The translations under genes were made by a program, and so were the position numbers. A stretch of DNA of 64,000 bases from Salvia splendens. Taxonomy: Eukaryota > Streptophyta > Magnoliopsida > Lamiales > Lamiaceae. Under the pieces are notes generated by a model. That model ran no database searches, was not told where the DNA came from, and worked only from the letters and a program-made list of their open reading frames with translations. Where the stretch lies: the NCBI RefSeq assembly GCF_004379255.2, contig NC_056042.1, positions 13,067,901 to 13,131,900 of the forward strand, in the 5' to 3' direction. Positions 45,235-56,743 of the stretch are shown here, in pieces; positions within the stretch are counted from its first letter, which is position 1, and each line of letters opens with the position of its first letter.

Positions 45235-45243
45235 GTGGGGGAG
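45235..45243 (+). other. polypurine tract of gag-only element
   Basis: GTGGGGGAG one base before the 3' LTR. Confidence 0.7.
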
Positions 45244-45244
45244 T

Positions 45245-45661
45245 TGATACGATCCCCTTAACATCTAGGAAATCTCAATTATTTAGTACCTTTTGATTCG
45301 CCATATCTTTTCCATATCTTAGTTTTCTTATTCAATAAGTTAGGGTAGTATTCTACTATTATAAATAGGAGAGCTTGTTATCATATTTAATCATCCAACA
45401 ATGAATCAATGAATATTATTATTTTGGCCAAATGCCCCGAGTTATGCTTTGAATCCGTAATTCCCTACGCTACCTGCTGCCCGACGGAAGGTCTCCGCGC
45501 ACAGCTGGAATGTATATCTGATCTGTAGCTGTTGCCCGACGGGTTGGAACCCGCGCACAGCCACCCAGATCTTTATCTCCGCCGACCCTCACGGGCGCCG
45601 GATTATCTTTATCTCGTTATTGTCCGTTTTATCGGATCGTTAGGGATTTAGGTCCTTAACA
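45245..45661 (+). repeat. 3' LTR of gag-only element
   Basis: 417 bp, same ends as the 5' LTR, about 10 substitutions; followed by the target duplicate GGAAC. Confidence 0.9.
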
Positions 45662-45666
45662 GGAAC

Positions 45667-46149
45667 ACACCTATTATTACTTGATCAAAGGAGATAATTC
45701 ATGGCATTCTAATCAAATCAAATATTACACATATTTGTTTGGACACCGTAATTAATAGTCAATATTTTATAATGTGGAAATTTAGAGACATTAGGGGATT
45801 TAATAACATCAATAATATAGACTAACATAATTTTGAAAACAATGACTAAAGTAGATTTATATATACATACACTTCGATGTAGCTAGTCGTGTGTGTAATG
45901 TATGGCTTAATATTTTGTTTTCTTTTTGTATTATTATAAAAAAGTTATATTAATTTCTTTGACAATATATGGTATCAGTGGCCATTTATTCACCAACCCA
46001 AATCAGATATGACGTGGATATGAAAATTCAATTAAATTGCTTCAAAAGAAGTGTGGGGATTGGATGCAAAACCACCCAAACTAAAGGAATGTACCTTGTC
46101 ATAAATGGAAATGTACGCAACCAACTGTCCAGGATTGCTTTTATATATA
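45667..46149. other. intergenic, unassigned
   Basis: AT-rich sequence between two retrotransposons, continuous before insertion with 42573-42929. One short open frame has no recognisable motif. It ends in TATATATA, where the Athila element inserted. Confidence 0.4.
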
Positions 46150-46609
46150 TGATAAGGCTTATTTCATGCATCGATTTTGGGGGTAAAATATATACTACTT
46201 GATCGGTTTATCGCGCAAACAAGTGTTAAAATGTGCAGAAATGCTACTTGTCCAAGGCAGCAAGGCCGAACTGATCAAGCACGTACAAAAGGCGAAAAAA
46301 GGCCAAAAATCGGGGGAGTTGATCACGGGGCGAGGTCAAGCAGTTAAAGTGGGGACCGCTGGTTTCTAGAAGGAAAACGTGAGTAAATGAGCTGGATGTG
46401 GCGCACCATTCTGTTACCCAGGACGACGTTCTAGAAGGGGACACGTGCCAGCTTGTGAAGACGCCAGGACGAACCGATCAGAAATTTGTTATCCAAAAGC
46501 GTCGTTATTCTAGAAAAAAGAGCACGTAGCAATCAATGAGTCGCTCATCCTCTGCATGAGTGAATATTCCCTGTCAAGATCGTTATCCAGCTGGAAGCCG
46601 AATCGAGCT

Positions 46610-46618
46610 TATAAATAG
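46610..46618 (+). promoter_or_regulatory. LTR TATA box of Athila-type element
   Basis: TATAAATAG, also present at 58609-58617 in the 3' LTR. The position fits a U3/R promoter. Confidence 0.7.
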
Positions 46619-46660
46619 AGGCTGCGCCACCACAAGAAAGTATCCGAGACTTTACTTTCC

Positions 46661-46770
46661 GCCTAGTTTAGCTTAGTTTAGCTTAGTTCAGCTCTCTAGC
46701 TTAGTTTAGCTTAGTTCTGCTCTCTTAGCTTAGTTTAGTTCAGATCTCTAGTTTAGCTTAGATAGCGTAG
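46661..46770 (+). repeat. TTTAGCTTAG short tandem repeat in LTR
   Basis: About ten irregular copies of a 10-bp TTTAGCTTAG/TTCAGCTCTC unit just downstream of the TATA box; a shorter version is in the 3' LTR at 58662-58755. It is likely to lie in the transcribed leader. Confidence 0.75.
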
Positions 46771-47330
46771 TTAAAAGGGCGACCGAAGGGAGCGCTGCAG
46801 AATAACCATTTCTGTCAGCGTAACTTAAGTTTCCCGTTGAGATTCTTTTCAATTTACCGCTTTCTTTATTTTCGAAGTGTTAGCTTAGTTTATTTTCACG
46901 CTGTAATCGTATCTTAGCTTAATCGAAGTTATTCTCTCTTTTAAATCGCGCATTTGCTTTTCTGTTATTACCTGCAATTTACTTGACACAGTGTTTAAAT
47001 TTCCGTTGATCAAGCTAGCTAGTTTGAATTCTGCCTAGATAAAAACCGTAGTTAAAACTCCCAAGTTAAAGCGTGGCAGCAGCCAACCCCCCTGTTCACT
47101 ACTCACACACTCGACACACCAACTTCTCTGTGGGATCGACCCCGAACTTGCCGCTTTACTATTAAAGTAATGCGAAATCGGGAGTTATAAATATTATCTT
47201 TGGTGCGTTTCGGTTCGAGGATTGATTCGATTAAGTGGCAACGACAATTTACTAACTGGTCCAACCGATTCAGTTATCCTCCATATAACTTGATCCAATC
47301 TTAATCCGCGCATTTTTGAGCCCGCCAAAA

Positions 47331-47348
47331 TGGCGCCGTTGCCGGGGA
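47331..47348 (+). other. primer-binding site of Athila-type element
   Basis: TGGCGCCGTTGCCGGGGA three bases after the LTR. Confidence 0.85.
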
Positions 47349-47431
47349 AGCATGGTGTTACTTTATGTTTGTGTGTAGTGCGTAGGAGTAAATAGTTTAT
47401 TTCTTTATTTTCTTATTTTTTTTTCCTGCTG

Positions 47432-48313
47432 TTGATGAGAAGGTACCACCAAGGCGATTACTGGAATCATCCTTTGATATATAGAAGAACTAACAATCGT
47501 TGGAGAGTCCAGGAAGCCGGCTTAGTTACCACTCGTTACATAGGAGCTTTAGAGGCAACAACAGCAGCTGAGAAAAACCCACTACCACCACCACCAAAGC
47601 AAACAGAAGCAGAGATGGCTGTTGTCATCGACGACTCGGGAATCGGCTCTTTGCACGCTCATGATGAGAAGGAGCCCACACATGCCATTGCCGCCACTCC
47701 TGGGATGCGGACCATCACTATCAAATCAGGAGTGCTGGCCGTCTTGACCCACTTCTACGGTCTCTCGAAGGAACATCCGTACGCCTTTCTGGAGGAGTTC
47801 TGCCGATACTGCGATATTCAGCCCGTCCCGGCTGGATCCACGTCTGAAGATTATAGGCTCAAGGCTATCCCCTTCGTTTTGAAAGGGGACGCAGGAGTAT
47901 GGCTGTCAAGGCTACCAGAGGGATCCATCAGGACTTGGGCGGAATTCCGCATGATATTCCTCGACCGTTTCTTCCCAGCATCAAAGACAAGTGCCCTGAA
48001 AAGGGAGATTACAGAGGCCAGACAAGAGTACGACGAGCCCCTCGGCCAGTACTGGGACAGATTTCAAGGGCTGCTTCAAGCATGCCCCAACCACAAGCTG
48101 GGAGAAAAGGAGATCTACTCGATCTTCTACGGCGGACTCACGGTGGACAGCAAAAACGGCCTCAACCTCGCAGCACAAGAGGATTTCTCAAAAACCCTTT
48201 TCAGCCAGGCTAAGAATATTTTGGAAAGACTAATTGAGGCTAAGCGGTCGTATGAAACCTCTCGAGGAGAGGAGAAGTGCACGCAGCAGAGGCGCGCAAC
48301 GATGAAAAGCTGA
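47432..48313 (+). pseudogene. Athila-type gag, N-terminal and capsid part
   Basis: 293 residues beginning MMRRYHQGDYWNHPLIY. The retrotransposon gag domain lies about residues 110-235, with HFYGLSKEHPYAFLEEFCRY, LKGDAGVWLSRLPEG, TWAEFRMIFLDRFFP, LGQYWDRFQGLLQACPNH and FYGGL, the usual order in Athila gag. The frame ends at 48313; coding similarity continues in other frames (48277-48579, ERMEKKLLEAVEKTRPPPP; then 48688-48912, a Gln/Gly/Asn-rich part), so gag is broken twice. No CCHC knuckle is evident, as is common in Athila. Confidence 0.85.
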
Positions 48314-49270
48314 AGGCTCGATTCGAACGGATGGAGAAGAAACTGCTGGAAGCAGTAGAAAAAACCAGACCGCCGCCACCACCACCTGCACCAAAAGAGA
48401 CGCAGTACGTACCACAGCCGTCGCCGCCAGAAGAACATCACTATTATTACTGCGAATTCCCCCCCGAGGTAGAGCAAGTAAATGCAGTAGGACAGTGGAA
48501 TGCAAATGGCAACTGGATCCAGGGGAAGCAAAGAGACGCTCCATGGAGGGGCCACCCCAACTTCAGGTGGACAGATTAGAATCAAAGCCAACAACTCCCA
48601 CTATCGACACAACAACTACAACCCTCTGACGGACAACCTAATTGGTCTGCTCGGATCCAGGAGAAGCCAAATGCTGGAGGAAACAGAATGCAGGGAAGTC
48701 AGACAGGTTGGTCAAATGGACCTCAAGGGAATTGGTCAAGCGTAGGACATCCTAGCTGGTCAAGCAGACAACAGGAAGGAAACTGGGGATACAGGCAGCT
48801 AGCATCTCAGTCAAGCAACCAAGGAAGGCAACCAAACAACCTGATGGTTACTTATGTCCCGCCACACCAACGAGGAGGCCAGCAACAGGGAAATCAATTC
48901 TACAACCATTAGCCATACCTGCTCTAACATTACGAGCGATCTGACTACCCACAGCCCAACCATGGAGGGAGGCCGCCAAATCAGAAATATAACCGCTACT
49001 CCAATGATAGCCCGAGCAATATGATAGTACCGCACCACACAAATGATGCGATGCAGGAAATCCAGGAAACTCAGAGGGAGCAGCGGGCGGTATTAGAGAT
49101 GCTGACATAACAACTTTCTCTAGTTGCAACGTCCCTAGGAGAGTTAAAGGGAAATGACGGAAGAATTCCAGCTACTGAACAGCCGCTTGGGCGTGAACAC
49201 ATTAGCAAAGTGTCCCTAAGGTCGGGAAGGGTCTACCAAGGCCCCAGTTATCCTGCGACGTCCCAAACAA

Positions 49271-50695
49271 TTGATCCTGGACCAAACCGTGAAGAGAAGA
49301 AAGAACCCAAGGTGGTGGATCAAGCGAAAGAGAAAGGCAAGGAAAAAGTGGGAGATGAAACCTCAGAAGGAAATCAGAAAGAGGGGGGGTGAGAAAGTTA
49401 AGCCGTATCCGTACCGCGGAATGGTGGCAAGAAGGAAGGACGCCACAATCGATGTGGCGAGTATGTTCAAAGATGTGGACGTTAAAGTACCACTCTTAAC
49501 GGCATTTAAAATGCCCCATGTCAGCAAGTTTATTAAAGACTACCTGGCAGAGAAAGTCAATGAGGAGGGTAGAATGATTGCAGATGAAACTGTCTCTGCC
49601 GTGATCCAACGGAATGACCTCCCTTCAAAGAAGACCGACCCAGGAATGTTCACGCTCTCAATTTCAATCGGAGACGTCCAGGTGGAGCACGCCATGTGCG
49701 GCCTGGGAGCATCTATCAATGTTCTGCCATACTCCATCTATCAACGGCTGGGAAAGGCAAAGCTAGTCGACACGGATATAATGATACAGTTGACCGACAG
49801 ATCATGTATTCACCCGGAAGGAATTCTGGAAGATGTTATTGTTAAGGTAAATAACTTTCTGTACCCAGCTGATTTCTTTGTAATCAAGATGACGGAGCCC
49901 GCAACAAAGGAGTCAAGCGGAGTCTTACTAGGACGGCCGTTCTTGTCCACAACCAGCACTATCATAGACGTACGAAATGGAACGATCAGCCTAGATTTCA
50001 AAGGAGAACAGTACACGTTCAATATTGATGAGGCCATGAACGTGTACTCCATCGATGTGACTGAGCCCTTGGTACAGGAGAATTTGGAGGAAGAATTTTT
50101 AAAAAGGCAGTTCACTGACTCCTCCGCAGATAAGGAAGTCGAAAAGGAAGTGGAAGAATGGTTTGAGACCATGAAGGTCGGAGAAATGGACGACAAAGCC
50201 GTCGCAAGTGCAATAAATGATTTTTGCGAGCGCCCAAAGCTAGCTGGGTCAAGTGGCACAGCTCAAGTATCTAGCCTAGCGAAGCGGCATGATCAAGGCG
50301 AGCTACTGGAAAGAGACACAGCAGAAAACCCTCTGCCCAATGAAGAACCAAAACCTGCAAAAGAGTTAAAACCCCTTCCTGCACATCTAAAGTACGCCTA
50401 CCTGGGTGAAGATGAAACCAAGCCTGTCATCATCAACAATCAATTAACCCAGGGGCAGGAAGACAGATTGCTGGAAGTATTAAGAAGGAATCAGAGGGCC
50501 ATCGGCTGGAAGCTGATAGATTTGGTAGGCATCAGCCCGGACTTATGCATGCATCACATCCAACTGGAGGAAGGAGCCAAGCCACACCGCGACCAACAAC
50601 GGAAACTCAATCCCAACATGAGGGAAGAGGTGCTAAAGGAAATCGTCAAGTTGGTTTCGATCGGGATTATCTATTTCATTCCCGACAGTAACTGA
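49271..50695 (+). pseudogene. Athila-type protease and pol N-terminus
   Basis: 474 residues. KVPLLTAFKMPHVSKFIKDY and the DPGMFTLSISIGDVQVEHAM stretch lead into the protease active site, which reads MCGLGASINVLPYSIY. Athila relatives have D-L-G-A-S at this place, so the catalytic aspartate is replaced by glycine. VLLGRPFLSTTSTIIDV follows. The linker to RT ends with HPEGIL and the HHIQLEEGAKPHRDQQRKLN block that normally begins reverse transcriptase, then stops at 50693-50695 (a TGA where Trp usually follows SDSN). Confidence 0.85.
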
Positions 50696-50737
50696 GTCAG
50701 CCCAGTGCACATGGTGCGTAAGAAATGAGAGATTCAA

Positions 50738-52546
50738 GTGGTAAAAAACAAAAAAAATGAGCTAATCCCGACAACGCCAGTTACTGGATGGAGAATGTGC
50801 ATAGATTACAGGAAGCTGAACCAAGCTACGAAGAAGGATCACTTCCCTCCGCCGTTCATTGATCAAATGTTGGAGAAGTTGGCAGGGAAGCAGTACTTCA
50901 GTTTCCTGGATGGTTATAGTGGCTATTTCCAGATTGCTGTGAATCCAGAAGACTAGGATAAGACGACGTTCACCTGCCCTTTTGGCACTTACGCTTACAG
51001 GAGAATGCCTTTTGGCCTCTGTATCGCCCCGGGCACCTTCCAGAGATGCATGATGAGCATTTTCTCAGACCTATTAGAGGACTGCATTGAGATTTTCATG
51101 GACAATTTTACTGTCTATGGGGATGATTTTGATCAAGGGCTGCATAGTCTGAACAGGGTATTGGAAAGATGCCGCCAGAAGGACTTGGTTCTGAATTTCG
51201 AGAAATGCCATTTTATGGTTACCGAAGGAATAGTCTTTGGCCACATAGTGTCAAGCAGAGGGATCGAGGTCGACCCAGCAAAGATAGCGGTCATTGCAAA
51301 ACTTCCATACCCTACCAACCAGAAGGAGATCAGAGCTTTTCTGGGGCACGCTGGGTTCTATAGACAATTCATAAAAGATTTCGCAAAGATAGCCCAGCCA
51401 CTGAACCGACTTCTTCAGAACGATGTCGAGTTTGAGCTCTCAGATGCTTGCAAAGCCGCGTTCCAATTTCTAAAAGATCGATTGATAAGCTCTCCAATAA
51501 TACGTGCCCCCGACTGGAATCACCCCTTTGAGGTGATGTGCGATGCTAGTGACTATGCTGTGGGGGCAGTATTAGGTCAGAAAATTGAAGGGAAGAGTTA
51601 TGTCATCTTTTACGCCTCCAAAACTCTGAATCAGGCACAAAAGAACTATGATGTGACCGAAAAGGAGATGCTATCAGTAGTCTTCGCGTTTGAAAAGTTC
51701 AGACCATACTTGCTTGGTTCCAAAGTAATTGTTTATACAGATCATGCGGCCATCAAATACCTCTTAGCAAAAAAGGAGTCAAAGCCGCGGTTAATCAGGT
51801 GGATACTCCCTCTACAGGAGTTTGATTGGGAAGCAGTGGATAAGAAAGGATGTGAGAACAAGGTGGCAGATCACCTAAGTCGAATTTTGCAAAAGGACAA
51901 TGAAGAAGCAATTCCAGACGCTTTCCCTGAAGAGCATCTCTGCCTGATCGAGTCATCACCTGAATGCCGGTGGATCAACCAAGCGGAGGGAGTTGATCAA
52001 GGCAACCAGAGAAGCAAGGGACACAACACGAGAAAGGAGCCATGGTTCGCGGACATGGCCAACTACTTGGTAACGGGCGAGTTACCTAGAAGTGATGAGA
52101 TTACAAGAGCACAGAAGCTAAAGCTTAAAAGCGATTCCCGATACTTTTATTGGGACGATCCTTACCTATGGAAAATGGGGGCAGATCAAGTAATCCGACG
52201 ATGCATTCCAGAGTGGGAACAGGAAGATGTGATGATCCACTGCCACGCATTGGCTTGGGTGGACACTTTGGACCGAAGAAAACAGCAAGGAAAATACTTG
52301 ATAGCGGGTTTTACTGGCCTTCCATCCATAGAGAGGCTTATGAGTTCTGCAAGAAGTGCCCTCGATGCCAACTTACTGGAGGGATATCTACTAGAGACGA
52401 GATGCCTCAAAACCCCATTATTGTCTGTGAAATATTTGATGTATGGGGAATGGACTTTATGGGACCCTTTCCCGCGTCTGAAGACAATCTCTATATATAG
52501 TGGCAGTCGACTATGTGTCCAAATGGATCGAGGCAAAGGCAACTAG
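50738..52546 (+). pseudogene. Athila-type reverse transcriptase, RNase H and integrase start
   Basis: 50738-50956: WRMCIDYRKLNQATKKDHFP and FIDQMLEKLAGKQYFSFLDG, then a TAG at 50954. 51005-52546: [47 protein letters not shown], RNase [46 protein letters not shown] and [11 protein letters not shown]. The RT catalytic motif is FMDN rather than the usual FMDD, so one metal-binding aspartate is an asparagine. Near 52250 the frame shifts: the integrase zinc-binding domain ([34 protein letters not shown]) continues in the frame of 52150-52500. Confidence 0.87.
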
Positions 52547-53346
52547 GACGTGTGAGTCTAGAGAAGTAGCGAAGTTCTTGAAATCAAACATATTTACCCG
52601 ATACGGGGTACCACGGGCTATTATCTCTGACCAAGGAACTCATTTCGTAAACAGAACTATCGAAGCCTTGATGCGGAAGTATGGAGTCCACCACCGCCTA
52701 TCCACACCTTATCACCCGCAATCCAATGGTCAGGCTGAGGTTTCTAATAGAGAGATAAAGGCTATCCTAGAGAAGACAGTCAATCCCACGAGGAAGGACT
52801 GGAGCCGTCGTTTGGAGGACGCACTCTGGGCATACAGGACCGCTTTCAAAACACCTATAGGAATGTCCCCATACCGGCTGGTATTTGGAAAGATGTGCCA
52901 TCTGCCGGTGGGAGTGGAGCATCAAGCTTACTAGGCCATCAAGGAAATGAATATGAATACCGACGCAGGGACTGCAGAAAGAAGAATGCAACTACAGGAG
53001 CTTGAGGAGCTCCGTCTGGATGCCTACGACTCTGCTATGTGGTACAAAGAAAAGACGAAGATGTGGCATGATAAGAATCTCCGCAAGAAAGGAGCTCAAA
53101 GTAGGCCAGAAAGTGTTGCTATTTCAGTCCAGGCTGAAATTGATGCCAGGGAAGCTCAGATCAAGGTGGATAGGTCCCTATACCATTGTCGCCGTCCGAG
53201 CGAATGGTGCAATCGAACTCCAGGGAGGCGATTCAGATTCGCCTTCCTTCATGGTGAATGGTCATAGGGCAAAGCCATACAGAGAAGGAATGAAGGTATT
53301 TGTGGTGGACGACATTCCACTACTCATGCCTAACTCTCTCCAGTAA
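52500..53346 (+). pseudogene. Athila-type integrase core and C-terminus
   Basis: The first catalytic aspartate is in [11 protein letters not shown] just upstream (about 52440-52475), before an in-frame TAG at 52498. Here the core continues with [33 protein letters not shown] (second Asp) and [19 protein letters not shown] (Glu), followed by [24 protein letters not shown] at 52932 cuts the frame. Beyond it the C-terminal domain continues as RMQLQELEELRLDAYDSA and then, in another frame, LKVGQKVLLF-like sequence to 53346. Confidence 0.8.
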
Positions 53347-53989
53347 TCAGGTAAAGGGAATGATCAGGTACTCATAGGTAGTCTGCTTGATCAAGCGGAA
53401 AAGTCTCAATCTATTAAACTGATCAAGTGACACCCTAGGGGGACCCGGTCAAAAACCCTTAGGAATTAGTGTAAATAGATTTTAGTAAGTTTTATTTTTT
53501 ATTTATTATTATTCAAGTTAAAAAGATGGAAGAAAGGAGGAAGATTGATCAAGTGGAGCTAATTAAGTTTCACTAAGAATTAATTGTCCAGTTGATCAGT
53601 GCATTTCAAATTTAATTGGTGGTACAACGATTAAGTTGAGCAGGGCAGGAGATGAAAGGATGTGCGCAGCCACTGAAAAGGTGTCAGGAAGCGCCATCCG
53701 ACATAGTGAAAGGACACCCTGGAGAGAGGAACGAAGCGTATTAGAGAAGCTAGGCCAGCTGGCACTCTGAAAAGGCGCGCCCGTACTTGAAAAGCCGTAG
53801 GGATCTCAACAGTGGAGAATCCCAACAGTCGCAATATCATTATAAAAGGCAGATTTTAGATTCGCAAATTACTTTTACCCAAGCCGCCTGTCTCTCTTTC
53901 CTTTTTGCTCTCGCCAAAAATTCCCTCAAGATCAAACCTCTTTTCCCAGAACATCATCTTCTTCACCGAAACCTACATTACCAGTAAAA
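53347..53989 (+). other. spacer between pol and the third coding region
   Basis: Non-coding spacer with many GATCAAG words. Its right part looks like a plant promoter and 5' leader: a TATA box at 53841 followed by a pyrimidine-rich CTGTCTCTCTTTCC stretch and an ATG at 53990. Confidence 0.5.
53841..53849 (+). promoter_or_regulatory. candidate internal promoter TATA box
   Basis: TATAAAAGG, 149 bp upstream of the first ATG of the third coding region and preceded by CAATATCAT. The spacing and the C/T-rich leader between them resemble an ordinary plant gene start. No transcript evidence. Confidence 0.45.
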
Positions 53990-56366
53990 ATGCTGCTCAA
54001 ACAACTTTCAACTTCATCCTCCTCTTCCAGTTCCAGTGCTGATAATGGTAACCAAGAAACTGCCTCACAAACCCATATAGAAAACCCTAGCCCACCTACA
54101 CCAACCACCGCTCCACCCCAAACAAGCGCCGCCGCTTGACGAGAATCCTCCAAAGTTTTCCCTCTGATATAGATATCACGATGGTTTATGCAGCTATAAA
54201 AGCCCAAATGGGAGTAACCTTGTCAAAGGAGCTGTGGCCTCCACATCCCAAAATCATCCCCGAAACCCTTCATCCACCACTCAAACACAAGCCCCTCTTC
54301 GCATCCCTGAACCTACACCCTTCGTCCCCTTGGTGCCGTACGATGGGGACGACTTTGAAGAAAACGAAGAGGAGCAGCCCCCCGCCGCTCCGACTGAAGA
54401 GATGTCGTCCGTACCGCCTCTGCATGCAGGAGGCACGGCTGTTTTTAGTGCTCCGACGCCATCCAATGGCGACGGCTCCAGCTCCCCTACTCTCCTCGAG
54501 CCAACACAATCGATCGAGGTTATAAATATTGATGATGAGTCTGCGGAGGACCTTCCGTTTCTTCCCAGCGAGATATTACAGAGGGAGGCAGGATGGAACT
54601 TTATTCCTCATGCAGAGGATGAATCGGTCCCGGAGGAGGAGGAGGAGCCACTACACTGCCGGGCGCGCAGGGTGGAAGTTAATAGAGTGGGATGGGAGGT
54701 GGAGGCCGGGATGACCTACATACAACAAGAAGAGGAAGGACTCCGTGTAGCGCGGCAGTTGTTGAATGAGCCGGATGAGCCTGAGAACTTAGGAGCCGTT
54801 GGGGCTATAAACCAGGAGGCCGAGGATAAAAGAAGGGCTGTTGAGGACAGCCGCCAGAGAGCTGAGAAGAAACGGAAAGGGAAGGAGATTGTTCATCCTC
54901 CCCCGAAGAAGATGCGCCCCCGCACACCGGGGCACCGTAATTATTGATACCCAGGGCATCGTTATTACTGACGCAGACCAACCAGCCCCTCCACAAGAAG
55001 GAGTTGGGGGCAGTGACACAGAGGGGAGAGAGCTCCGGTGTGCCCGTACATCCCGCAGGCACCAAGGAAGGCCTGCAACACCTCCCGCTGCTGAACATGC
55101 CAAACAAACTGTGGTGTTGACCACAGACATCCTCCGGCAGATGCTGGTATTTGAAGACCCCAAGTGGAATGAGGAGGTCCACCACAGGGTGACGGCCACA
55201 AAGCTGATGAAGGCAGGCAAGAGACTCCACCAACCATCCCTGGACAAGATCCGGGTTGAGGAGAAATTTACCCAGTATATTACTGGGATCGGGTTTGAGT
55301 GGCTGCTGGAGAGCGAGGATACCTTCGTGCCCGCAGACCTGGCCAAAGAATTCTTCACATCCTTCCGGTTTTCCGGGAGTACAAACTTAGAGGCCAGGAG
55401 CGTCTCTTTCCGGGTGTTCAGGCGTAAGCAAAAGATGAGCCTGAACGAGTTCTCTGTGCGGATGGGACTCCATACCGAGACCCAGGTAGCCAGTGGAGAA
55501 TGGTTCGGGCGCGACATTGGCTTTCCTCAGAGGAGGCCGGATTTTGATCAGCAGGCAGTCTGGCAAAGCCTGTGCAACGGACATGCCCCCGAGTTTAAAG
55601 CGTCTGAGTCCAGAGCGGACCATATTGCTGATCCGACCCTTCGCCTTGCCCAAGCCTTCCTAGCCTGCAGCCTCCTGGGCCAAGCCTTCCTACTCTGGGC
55701 GAGCTCTATTTCATGTGGTGCATGAAGGACCAAAGGAGGGTGCACTTGGGCTATTGGATTGCCCACTAGATAAGTCAGATTGCCAATCGCCCCGCCCGCC
55801 ACCTCAACGTCTGCCACCTTCTCGGAGCATACCTAAGGCGAAATTGGACCCTGGAATTCCAGAAGGGTGTGGAGCTTCCCGATCGCTGCCCAAAACCTGA
55901 ACTGTTTAACATTGATTTCTTTGTAAGAATTCAGGTGCTCGAACGACTACGTGACGGAAAACTTTGCTTCATCTCAAAGGCTCGGAAGGAGAAGCAGGCA
56001 GAACAACAGGAGGACAGGCGAGAAGAGCTAGAGGAGGTCAGACGCGAGAGAAGGAGGAGGATAACAGATCAACCGGCGAGCCCCGACAGGCAGCCAAGGC
56101 AGAGGTTGGAGCTAGCAAACGTAGCAGAACCAGAGGAGGCTGCACGTGCTACAAATGAATGGAGACTCCGCATGGAGCAAATGCTGACGCAGCTAGTAGC
56201 AAATTCGGACGCTCAACTGGTCGCTCAGTCCAGGGTTCTGCAGGCTATTGGCCAGCTGACCCTCGCTATGCAAACACCACTTCCCTCTGCAAGCTCTCCT
56301 CCACCTCGGCACCCGCCATCCTCCAGGCCACCCTCAGTGTCCCCCAGTCAACTCCGCAAGCATTGA
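53990..56366 (+). pseudogene. third coding region of the Athila-type element (env position, Athila ORF-1-like)
   Basis: Pieces in three frames: 53990-54139 (MLLKQLS then a Ser run, Pro/Thr-rich), 54234-54947 (acidic, Pro-rich, with a basic RQRAEKKRKGKEIVHPPPKK end resembling a nuclear localisation signal), 54841-55725 (conserved part: IRVEEKFTQYITGIGFEWLL, ADLAKEFFTSFRFSG, MSLNEFSVRMGL, RLAQAFLACSLLGQAF) and 55869-56366 (coiled-coil-like, Arg/Glu-rich, EEVRRERRRR, ending in a Pro/Ser tail). The conserved part resembles the Athila ORF-1 family (a plant transposon protein domain). It occupies the place where some Athila elements have an env-like gene, but I see no signal peptide or membrane span, so envelope function is not supported. 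Confidence 0.65.
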
Positions 56367-56449
56367 GTATACCCCCCGATCTCTACTCATTTCAAGTTTC
56401 GAAACTTTTTTAGTTTTATTTGTTTTTTTTTGGGTATGTATAACTGTTA

Positions 56450-56650
56450 TTCTGCTCCACACCATACTTAGACCTATATTGGGTCTAAGTGTGAGAAGTA
56501 TGCATGTCCACTTTTGCTATCTGTTTTGTTCGTCTGCCCATATCTATTTTGGTTTCCGTTTTTCTGTGTTTCTTAGCATGTTTTGATTATTGGCACCGCC
56601 TCACACTTAGCCCAATGCTTTGTCTAAGTGTGAGAAGTTTCCCTTGTTTG
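56450..56650 (+). repeat. CTAAGTGTGAGAAG repeats downstream of ORF3
   Basis: GGGTCTAAGTGTGAGAAGT at about 56480 and TTGTCTAAGTGTGAGAAGT at about 56620, each preceded by the inverted CACACTTAGCCC or ACTTAGACC. Such inverted CTAAGTG blocks form small hairpins and are typical of the 3' untranslated region of Athila elements. Confidence 0.6.
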
Positions 56651-56721
56651 TTTTTGTGCAAATTGCCTGTACCTAACCCTTCTTTCCACTGCATCCAGTC
56701 CCTCGAGGACGAGCTCATATG

Positions 56722-56743
56722 CAGTGGGGAGGGGGGACGGGTT
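56722..56743 (+). other. internal polypurine-like tract
   Basis: AGTGGGGAGGGGGGACGGG, 1.45 kb before the 3' LTR. Athila elements often keep such a G-rich tract far from the LTR. No strong purine tract abuts the 3' LTR, where the sequence is AAGTGTGAGCAGTT. Confidence 0.45.

Larger units (their letters stand above)
42930..45661 (+). mobile_element. gag-only LTR retrotransposon (TR-GAG-like, gypsy-type)
   Basis: LTRs of 417 bp each (42930-43346 and 45245-45661), 5-bp target duplication GGAAC (42925-42929 and 45662-45666), primer site and polypurine tract in place. The 1.9-kb interior encodes a proline/arginine-rich gag-like protein and a gypsy-type zinc knuckle, but no protease, RT, RNase H or integrase. 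About 10 substitutions separate the LTRs. It must depend on proteins of another element. Confidence 0.88.
46150..47327 (+). repeat. 5' LTR of Athila-type element
   Basis: 1178 bp, with a TATA box at 46610 and, 60 bp downstream, a run of TTTAGCTTAG repeats. Confidence 0.9.

Noticed and set aside
54789..55517. 242-codon minus-strand frame
   Set aside because: Antisense shadow of the conserved Athila ORF-1-like segment.
54234..56366. envelope gene in the Athila-type element
   Set aside because: The region has no signal peptide or transmembrane segment that I can see; the content is basic, acidic and coiled-coil-like.
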